From positions 1 through 6,487 of the forward strand of contig CANCOG010000288.1 of NCBI GenBank assembly GCA_947379685.1: DNA of 6,487 nt, in the 5' to 3' direction. The notes beneath the pieces are model-generated. The model was not told the origin of the DNA and ran no database searches. It was given only the letters and a program-made list of their open reading frames with translations. Origin of the DNA: Flavipsychrobacter stenotrophus. Lineage in GTDB: Bacteria > Bacteroidota > Bacteroidia > Chitinophagales > Chitinophagaceae. The position numbers and the translations under genes are program-made. The stretch's first letter is position 1. Every line of letters begins with the position of its first letter. Shown piece after piece: positions 1 through 6,200 of this stretch.

Positions 1-2
1 AA

Positions 3-65
3 GGCTCGGGCTATTCGTTTGATCTTATTGCACAAAAAACGAAGACGAACATTGTAAGAAGGTGA
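3..65 (+). CDS. Possible 3' end of a truncated upstream gene
   Basis: Reading in the third frame from the left edge gives 20 open codons (starting GSGYSFDLIA and ending NIVRR) before a TGA at 63-65. The composition is ordinary for a protein C-terminus. The first frame is also open to a TAA but gives a less protein-like, arginine/lysine-rich tail, and the second closes after six codons. If real, this gene would be convergent with the minus-strand gene ending at 469, which would make 66-468 a spacer between two gene ends. The piece is far too short to identify a family, and the window could equally begin inside an intergenic region. Confidence 0.3.
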   Translation, partial: GSGYSFDLIAQKTKTNIVRR

Positions 66-78
66 TATTTGACAGTAG

Positions 79-109
79 CCCCGGCCTTCAGGCCTACCGT
101 GTACCCACA
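79..109 (+). repeat. Left arm of 31-bp terminal inverted repeat
   Basis: This arm starts CCCCGGCC, contains the small palindrome GGCCTTCAGGCC (83-94) and ends in TACCGTGTACCCACA. Its inverted partner is at 317-347. The only two differences fall in the central dinucleotide of the small palindrome (88-89). Confidence 0.85.
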
Positions 110-316
110 TCTTTTTTAGCTGTGCTGTCCAGCTGTAATGCGCCGTTAGGTGCTACCGGTTTGTAGAAAAGATATATATAATCATACGATGCCCCGTCGG
201 GGCTACCCTCCAAATTGACGCAAAGGGTACCTCATAACGGGGCATTTGCGACATTATCGCCTAAAAATTACTAACCGGTGCTCCTATTGGAGCAGTTCAT
301 ATTCTGAAAAATAACT

Positions 317-347
317 TGTGGGTACACGGTAGGCCTTCAGGCCGGGG
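317..347 (-). repeat. Right arm of 31-bp terminal inverted repeat
   Basis: This arm starts TGTGGGTACACGGTA, contains GGCCTTCAGGCC (332-343) and ends in GGGG. It is the inverted partner of 79-109. The high identity of these outer arms, compared with the more diverged inner modules, suggests that the outer ends are either the youngest or the most constrained part of the element. Confidence 0.85.
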
Positions 348-468
348 ATTATATTGCAACTCATCCGGCTTTAGCCAAATCGTTACTTGGTAGCATCCCG
401 GGTAGTTTTGTTAATTCCGGTTGACTGCCAATTTTTCAATATCGGCATGAAGTGCCTAGCGGAAATTC
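348..468. other. Remainder of convergent spacer, no gene
   Basis: I find no open frame with coding character here. A weak hairpin GGCT-TT-AGCC lies at 367-376, and a CCCGGG palindrome sits near 398-403 in a context (GGTAGCATCCCGGG) that faintly recalls the neighbouring repeat modules. No strong hairpin with a U-tract is seen directly after the stop of the minus-strand gene at 469, so its terminator is not obvious. The palindromic array further downstream could serve that role. Confidence 0.5.
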
Positions 469-1122
469 TTACCTCCCCTTACTCAACTGCTTATACTCCT
501 GGTGGGAAATAATACGATAATCATCCGGAATATTAAACACCGAATTTTCTACAGGTGATACACTTACATGTTCAGCCTCCATGTGCATGATAAAACCGTT
601 CTCATCCTTATAATCGAAGGACAGCGGCATAAATCGCACATCGGGGAAACGTTCAAATGTGATCGACTTATCAGGATACCAATCCGGAGTATAGTAGACT
701 ACCGATCTGTTGCCATCCGGATATACTATCTCACCTTTAAAAACTGTGATACCGGCAATTATCTTACCAATATTTCTGTTTTCATTGAAGGTATAGCCTG
801 CGAACTTCTTTTGGCGGGTAGCGATCTCGGCCATATTGAGCTGAATGGCGAACTTCTTGCCATTCCTGGTTTGCAGTGAATATGCCGAATTGTTGGTACA
901 ATTGATCACCAACACATCCTGGTAGCCATTATTAAGCTTAAGTTCTTTTCGAATCCTCCCGCCCTTGAAGGTAAAATTGTATACGCCTTCATACACTTTA
1001 TTGTCGGTGGCTTCGAGCTTCACCTTGTATGCAATGGCTCCCTCCACAAAGGGTTTTTGAGCATGAGCGCAGAACGCCATGACCAAAACGTAGGCTGTTA
1101 ATAAGGAAAATTTCACTTTCAT
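469..1122 (-). CDS. Secreted/periplasmic DUF4412/GLPGLI-like protein
   Basis: This is a 217-aa protein with an N-terminal signal peptide: positive MKVK, hydrophobic residues 5-18, and a probable signal peptidase I site after AHA at 21. The cysteine at 18 is not in a convincing lipobox. The mature part has the pattern of small Bacteroidota exported proteins of the DUF4412 and GLPGLI type, which are thought to adopt a LolA-like beta-sheet fold. It opens with a first strand near EGAIAYKVKL (28-37). A segment around 70-95 reads as a short strand, then 'AYSL', then 'GKKFAIQL'. The segment 121-150 reads 'IAGITVFKGEIVYPDG' followed by a YYTPDWYP motif, and the end is VFNIPDDYRII (195-205). Its function is unknown. 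It is transcribed divergently from the S41 peptidase across a 166-bp gap, so the two may share a regulatory region. The ATG at 1122 is the only start that keeps the whole signal peptide. No Shine-Dalgarno is visible, as is usual in this phylum. The family assignment rests on recalled patterns. Confidence 0.85.
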   Translation of the reverse strand: MKVKFSLLTAYVLVMAFCAHAQKPFVEGAIAYKVKLEATDNKVYEGVYNFTFKGGRIRKELKLNNGYQDVLVINCTNNSAYSLQTRNGKKFAIQLNMAEIATRQKKFAGYTFNENRNIGKIIAGITVFKGEIVYPDGNRSVVYYTPDWYPDKSITFERFPDVRFMPLSFDYKDENGFIMHMEAEHVSVSPVENSVFNIPDDYRIISHQEYKQLSKGR

Positions 1123-1288
1123 TCTGAGAATGGGATGTCAAAAGCTGAAGGTTACCTCATCTAATTTTGATGAAAATTACGTATTTGTTGTGATTATTAA
1201 CGTTTTTAGAGAAATTATATTTTCTATAGCATTTTCCGACCGTTACAATTCGTACATTGCTACATTAATTCAGATTAAGTTTAGTGCT
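1123..1288. promoter_or_regulatory. AT-rich divergent promoter region
   Basis: This 166-bp gap separates the starts of the minus-strand secreted protein and the plus-strand S41 peptidase, so it must contain promoters for both unless they are read from elsewhere. It is clearly more AT-rich than the flanking genes. TAATTTTG at 1162-1169 matches the Bacteroidota -7 consensus TAnnTTTG exactly for rightward transcription, but no TTTG-type -33 element sits at the expected distance. TATATTTT at 1216-1223 matches at seven of eight positions. Exact start sites cannot be placed. Confidence 0.5.
1162..1169 (+). promoter_or_regulatory. Candidate -7 box (TAnnTTTG) for the S41 gene
   Basis: TAATTTTG fits the Bacteroidota sigma-ABfr -7 consensus exactly and would give a 5' leader of roughly 110 nt before the ATG at 1289. 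The bases about 19 nt upstream do not form the TTTG -33 element, and an 8-mer of this kind is expected by chance in AT-rich DNA, so support is weak. Confidence 0.2.
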
Positions 1289-2977
1289 ATGATTTCTTTC
1301 AGCAAAGTAAAAAAGGCAAGAGGGTTTATCGCCGGTGCGGCTATTACGGCCACTGCGTTTTTATTCATTCATGCGCGGTCATCCAACGATCCCTATTTCG
1401 AAATCTCTAAAAACCTCGATATCTATTCAAACCTGTTCAAGGAATTGAATACCTATTATGTGGACCCTATTGAACCCGGCAAACTGGTGAAAACCGGTGT
1501 TGATGCAATGCTGGAAGACCTCGACCCATATACGAATTTCATAACCGAATCCGATATTGAAGAATACGAATTCATGACTACCGGTAAGTATGGCGGCATT
1601 GGTGCCAACATGCACCGCAAGGGCGATGAAATTTATATTGGAGATGTATATGAGAACAGCCCTGCACAAAAAGCCGGATTGCATTCTGGAGATGTTGTAC
1701 TCACCATCGATAACCAGGTCGTAAAAGGCAAAAGTGTTGAAGACCTGAGCTCTCTGTTGAAGGGCTCCCCGGGCACACAGCTCACCATGAAAATAAAGGA
1801 TGCCTATACTGGTGCCGAAAACTCAAAGATCATTACCAGGGGTGAGATCGAAATTTCCAGCGTTCCCTATGCGGCATTGATTGGCGAGAAAAAAGATATC
1901 GGATACGTAAAGCTTACCCAATTTACCCAGGGTTGTGCCAGGATGGTAAGGGACGCATTCGATAGCCTACAGAAAGCCCAGCCTGCCATGCGCGGGCTGG
2001 TGTTTGACCTACGCAATAACCCTGGAGGGCTGGTTGATGAAGCCGTAAATATCTGTAATATTTTTGTTGACCGCGACCAGCTCGTGGTAAGCACCAAGGG
2101 CAAAATTCCCGATATGGACAAGGAATACCGCACTGCCGGTACTGTCTGGAATAAAGACATTCCGTTAACCATCATTGTCAATAAATCGTCCGCTTCAGCT
2201 TCAGAAATTGTTTCAGGCACTGTGCAGGATCTCGACCGGGGGGTAATTCTCGGTGAACGTTCTTACGGCAAGGGACTCGTGCAGGTAACCCGTCCGTTGG
2301 GCTTTAATTCACACCTGAAACTCACTATTGCGCGCTACTACACGCCCAGCGGCCGTTGCATACAGGCACTCGACTATACCCACAGGAATGCTGACAAATC
2401 TGTAAGCGTTTTTGCCGATTCAATGAAAAAATCCTACAAAACGATGAATGGCCGCACAGTATTGAGTGGCGGTGGCATTGAACCCGACGTAAAGATCAAG
2501 GATGACCCCATGAGCATGATAGCCGTAACACTGTATACCAAGAACTATCTGTTCGACTACGCTACCGAATATGCCGGCAAACACCCAACAATTCCCGAAG
2601 CTGCTAAATTCTCCCTCAGCGATGCTGAGTTCAATGATTTCACCAAGTGGCTCGATAAGAAAGACTATTCCTACAAAACAGAGACTGAAGATGAGCTGGA
2701 CTCGCTGAAAGCAATGGCCGTAAAGGAGAAATACTACGAGGACTCTAAAAAAGAATTTGAATCCCTTAAAGCCAAGCTGTCGCACGACAAAAAACAGGAC
2801 CTGCTCAAAAACAAGGATAACGTAAGGTACATGCTCGAAAACGAGATCGTTTCCCGCTACTACTTTACCCGCGGTCGCATTGCCCAAAACCTCCAGCACG
2901 ATAAGGAATTGGACAAAGCCATCGCCATCCTTAATCAACCAACAGAATATAAGGCTATTTTGAAGGTAAAGAAGTAG
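1289..2977 (+). CDS. S41 family C-terminal processing peptidase (CtpA-like), PDZ-containing
   Basis: This 562-aa serine protease of the tail-specific/C-terminal processing family cleaves proteins near their C-termini in the periplasm. An N-terminal hydrophobic segment at 11-28, after a basic MISFSKVKKAR start, serves as a signal peptide or membrane anchor. A helical region follows (about 35-95, with a DLDPYTNFI motif), then a PDZ domain (about 96-180, GLHSGDVVLTIDNQ at 130-143) and the S41 catalytic domain (about 200-405). The catalytic set is complete: Ser303 in SASASEI, Lys328 in GKG 25 residues later, and Gln332 four residues after that, which is the spacing known for CtpB and plant D1 processing protease. 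The GLVFDLRNNPGG motif (236-247) is also intact. Residues 410-562 form a lysine/glutamate-rich, probably helical extension. The ATG at 1289 is chosen because it directly precedes the signal sequence. An in-frame ATG at 1130 would add 53 uncharacteristic residues across the promoter region. The substrate is unknown. Confidence 0.95.
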   Translation: MISFSKVKKARGFIAGAAITATAFLFIHARSSNDPYFEISKNLDIYSNLFKELNTYYVDPIEPGKLVKTGVDAMLEDLDPYTNFITESDIEEYEFMTTGKYGGIGANMHRKGDEIYIGDVYENSPAQKAGLHSGDVVLTIDNQVVKGKSVEDLSSLLKGSPGTQLTMKIKDAYTGAENSKIITRGEIEISSVPYAALIGEKKDIGYVKLTQFTQGCARMVRDAFDSLQKAQPAMRGLVFDLRNNPGGLVDEAVNICNIFVDRDQLVVSTKGKIPDMDKEYRTAGTVWNKDIPLTIIVNKSSASASEIVSGTVQDLDRGVILGERSYGKGLVQVTRPLGFNSHLKLTIARYYTPSGRCIQALDYTHRNADKSVSVFADSMKKSYKTMNGRTVLSGGGIEPDVKIKDDPMSMIAVTLYTKNYLFDYATEYAGKHPTIPEAAKFSLSDAEFNDFTKWLDKKDYSYKTETEDELDSLKAMAVKEKYYEDSKKEFESLKAKLSHDKKQDLLKNKDNVRYMLENEIVSRYYFTRGRIAQNLQHDKELDKAIAILNQPTEYKAILKVKK

Positions 2978-3007
2978 TACAAGATCACGAATCAAATACT
3001 AATAAAA

Positions 3008-3050
3008 AGCCCCGCCGGTAGTTCGCAAATGCGCTCATTCCGGCGGGGTT
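3008..3050. terminator. Bidirectional rho-independent terminator between convergent genes
   Basis: An 11-bp stem pairs 3008-3018 with 3040-3050, including nine consecutive pairs of CCCCGCCGG with CCGGCGGGG and one G-T pair. The loop is 21 nt and contains a small CGC/GCG inner stem. Rightward, the stem runs into TTATTTTCT, ending the S41 transcript 30 nt after its stop. Leftward, the complement of AATAAAAA gives a better U-tract (TTTTTATT), ending the large minus-strand gene about 215 nt after its stop. The hairpin therefore plausibly serves both genes. Confidence 0.85.
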
Positions 3051-3065
3051 ATTTTCTACTGACAG

Positions 3066-3088
3066 GGCTTGCAAGCAATAAGCAAGCC
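3066..3088. repeat. Short inverted repeat, 7-bp stem
   Basis: GGCTTGC (3066-3072) and GCAAGCC (3082-3088) are perfect inverted copies around a 9-nt loop. There is no T-tract on either side, so it is not a classic terminator. It lies in the 3' trailer of the minus-strand gene and might protect the transcript end or have no function. The rest of 3089-3219 shows no gene or clear motif. Confidence 0.45.
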
Positions 3089-3227
3089 AATAATGAGATT
3101 TCGTTAAGGCTGCTGCACCAGCAATTGAAACTGGTCACGCTCCATTATGATCAACTCATTTGATGACCCAGATGAAGCGTGAGTGTAGTGAATCAGAAGG
3201 CTCGCGTCAACTGAATACGTTTTCCAT

Positions 3228-3255
3228 TTTTTACTTTTTACTTTTTACTCTTCAC
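3228..3255. repeat. Tandem heptamer repeat (TTTTTAC)n
   Basis: Three perfect TTTTTAC units (3228-3234, 3235-3241, 3242-3248) are followed by a degenerate unit TCTTCAC (3249-3255) and preceded by TTTTCCA (3220-3226). The tract begins about 10 nt beyond the stop codon of the large minus-strand gene, so its transcript would carry GTAAAAA repeats in the 3' untranslated region. This is a simple-sequence tract that could vary in copy number by slippage, but since it is outside the coding region it cannot shift a reading frame. Confidence 0.8.
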
Positions 3256-3265
3256 TTTTGTCCAC

Positions 3266-6200
3266 TTACTCAACCAAAAACTTCCTTGTCACAGGGCTCA
3301 TTCCAGACAAATCCAGGGTAATAAAATAGATGCCGTCTGCCAGTTCCGGGAGATTGATCAGCTCAGTATTATGACTCTGGTCCAACCTTTCATTGACACG
3401 CAATATGGTTGCCCCCGTCTCACTGGTAATGGTAAAAGAAGCCATCACAGCTTGGCTGTTCGGCAACTGAATATCTATCTTCAGCAAATCCCGGCACGGA
3501 TTAGGGTATACATCCGATACAATCACTTGGTCTGTATGCGGGCTAGTGACACCCGTGTTATGATAGGCTGTGTCGCTATTCGCGAAAACAAACTGGCTGT
3601 TAAATGAAGTTACATGGCTGGTCGACTTCCAGGTTAGGCTGCAGTTGTTGAGCGCATACTGCAATGTGCAGGCACTATCCAGTTCACTGCCCCATGTGTT
3701 CCCGAAAGCCCCCGAAGGCCTCGCAAACAAACGGAAGTTACCAGCCCGGTAGCCAGGGTAGGCAATCCTCAACCTGCTGAAAACAAGGCTATCGGGTTGT
3801 GTAAATGTTGCATTGTTACCGTAATTATTAACAACGAAATATCCCTTAACTGTTGGGCGCGTATCAGGCTTGGTGTCGGGATTACTATATAGGTGAAAAG
3901 CAACGACCTCGCCATCGGGGTAAGTGCTGGCTGTTGGCAGGTGCAGTTTAAAGTCTGCTGGAGAAAAGTCGTTCAGCCCCGCACTGCTAACCGCTGTATT
4001 CCGATACATAACGCCAGACGACACCGGTGCTGTAGAGGTAACAATATTTGCCGCCGGCACCGAAACACTGAAATTGTTCTTCAGGTCATACAGGTTACCA
4101 CCCAGTGGGTCGTACTGGTTGAACTGATAGTATTTTATAAGCCCGGTTTCCGTTGCAGGATTGGTTATAAGGTGCATCTTCTCCCTTACTTCACTTTGGC
4201 TAAGCGCATAATTAAATATCTTCACCTCGTCTATCTTGCCATTATAGCGGGACCCTTGCCCCTGGTGGTTATCGAGGTTCAATACAAAAGGTGATTGCGA
4301 AAGGTCTATTGCCGGCATAGGTGAGTAGCTGTTAACAGTATCTGCAATACCGTTCAGGTACATCACCACCCCGGTTGGGCTATAGGTGAGTACAATGTAA
4401 TTCCACTTTGTACTGTCACAAACAAGGCTGCTGGCATTTGAATAGTTCACCATACTATCTGTATAGCAAAGTCTGAGGTTTGGCGTATAGCCGTTGAAAA
4501 TAAACCCGAATCCAAACCCGTAACCACCACCGCCTGGGTAAACATCGTGCGACACCAGCTGCGAGAAACTGCTCTGGTTGCCGCTCGGTTGCGCCCAGCA
4601 CGAAATAGAGAAATTATTACTGTTGATATTGGCCGTACCGATATTTACTGTTTGTGAAGTCCCGTTAAGCTGCAGGCAAAGCCCAGCAACCGTATCTGCC
4701 CCGCAATGGTCGTCAGAAACGATAATCATACTATCCACAGTGCGGGTGTGCGTCTGTGCAGCAGCATTCGTCACCGTTAGCGAAACTTTATAATAACCTG
4801 CACCCGGATATACTACCTGCGGCGTACGTGACGTAGTACTGCTTACCCACGATGCACCCGGAAATGACCACGAGCGGCTCGCTCCCGTATAATTGACCAT
4901 GGAATAGTCATAGAAATTCACGGTATCTCTTGCGCAGCCCACATACTTCCTGTCTGCCATAGGCTGCGCCACCGGTGCGCCTGTAGCATACAGTGGAGAT
5001 TCCCATACACCGCAATTGCCACACAAGCGAATTTTATTGTCCCTGTAAAACAACAGCGCTCCTTCCCTGGCCTCAACGCTGCCCGGCAACCCGGTACTAA
5101 AGTCTATCCAATCAGTCATGGCTGAGTCCCGGTAGTACACCTTCGAAGGTCGTGTGTTGGTTATGGCATAAACACCGTGGTTGCTGCCTCCATGAAACTG
5201 CAGGAATGAAACAGTCTTGCCCATCAGTGTTGTACCGGTAATATTCGTCCAGCTGGTGCCTCCGTCCATAGAACGGTACACTTTATTAGTGACTGCCGCC
5301 GCCGACATACACAAATACACCTCATTTTCATTGAGCGGGTTTACTGCAACATCGGTATTGTAATAAAACCAGGTTGAAGGCAGCGTAATCTGGCTCCAGG
5401 TACTCCCTCCGTTGGTTGTTTTATAAAATCCGTTCTTGGCACAAACGTAGATCACCGAAGGCTTGCTGCGGGCAATTTCGAATCGCCACACCTTGTTCCC
5501 ATTGCCAAAATTATGCAGTGCCGTATAAGAAGCTCCGCAGTTGCCCGACTTCCACAATAAACTATCTTGCCCCAGATAAAACACATTGGAATAGCAGGGG
5601 TCGATCACCAGCTTGCTCGAAAACAGACCATAGTAATCGTCCTGTGGCCACATGGTGTTCGTTATGTTCGGGTAATTGTACTGAATGGCGCCACTGAGGG
5701 ATGCCGGTACTTTTACATTGCCAATATCCCTGAAACCTGTTGCCATAGAATGGCCCTGGTATACGTGCCCTGTAGCCGATTCACCGCCACCCAGCGAAAG
5801 TGCTTTCCCACCACCATAGCTTTCAACTATTGCAGTATTACCATTGTGGTAACGGCCACCTACAACAATATCTTCATCCCATCCCTGACCAAAACCCCAG
5901 AAATCAGAACTCCGTAGTCCATTGTCGCGCACGGTCCAGTTGGCTGTATTCGTATAAAAATCACTGGAATAATTAACACCTCCATCGGTAGCAATATAGG
6001 CATCACCTCCCAGCGCCACGGCACACTGCATATCGGGGTGTAAACCGAATGGCCCGGAATAACCACCAACCGGGTGAAAATTCACTCCCCCGTCGGTCGA
6101 CTTATAGCTGGTGGTTGTACCCACAATTACATCGTTCACGTTGGATGGAGACACCACAATACCCAGGTCGTAATACCCCTGCCCGTCTGACATACCCAAA

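Larger units (their letters stand above)
79..347. repeat. Symmetric palindromic hairpin array (3 forward + 3 reverse modules)
   Basis: The outer arms 79-109 and 317-347 are inverted copies of each other, matching at 29 of 31 positions. Between them lie more GC-rich hairpins. On the left, three modules consist of a hairpin followed by CTACC: 83-98, 140-157 (GCGCC/GGTGC stem with one G-T pair) and 191-207 (GCCCC-GTC-GGGGC). On the right, three appear in opposite orientation: 226-245 (starting GGTACC), 276-293 (GCTCC-TATT-GGAGC preceded by CCGGT) and 329-343 (starting GGTAGG). The units 138-157 and 226-245 match at 16 of 20 positions when one is inverted. Module positions mirror each other around about base 215, so the whole is a diverged palindrome of about 270 bp. 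It resembles the REP-like hairpin repeats found between genes in Bacteroidota, or a MITE-like non-coding mobile element. No coding potential and no clear target-site duplication are visible. Confidence 0.75.

Noticed and set aside
79..347. CRISPR array
   Set aside because: The repeated units are hairpins of varying sequence arranged in two opposite orientations. There are no identical direct repeats with uniform spacers.
65..355. Target-site duplication flanking the palindromic element
   Set aside because: ATATT occurs on both sides (65-69 and 351-355) but at different distances from the arms and in AT-rich DNA, so it is not convincing.
1068..1070. Lipoprotein lipobox at Cys18 of the small secreted protein
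   Set aside because: The preceding residues (VMAF) place phenylalanine next to the cysteine, which does not fit the small-residue requirement. AHA-Q fits a signal peptidase I site better.
1130..1288. N-terminal extension of the S41 peptidase from an ATG at 1130
   Set aside because: It would add 53 residues with no signal-peptide logic in front of a good signal sequence. It also crosses AT-rich promoter-like DNA and would begin 8 bp from the divergent gene's start codon.
2420..2995. 191-codon open frame on the minus strand inside the S41 gene
   Set aside because: It is antisense to a strongly supported protease gene. Its valine/phenylalanine-rich translation is the usual shadow of a lysine/glutamate-rich coding strand.
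3893..4294. Plus-strand open frames of 60-133 codons inside the large surface-protein gene
   Set aside because: All are antisense to the domain-supported minus-strand gene and show no recognisable family or plausible start context.
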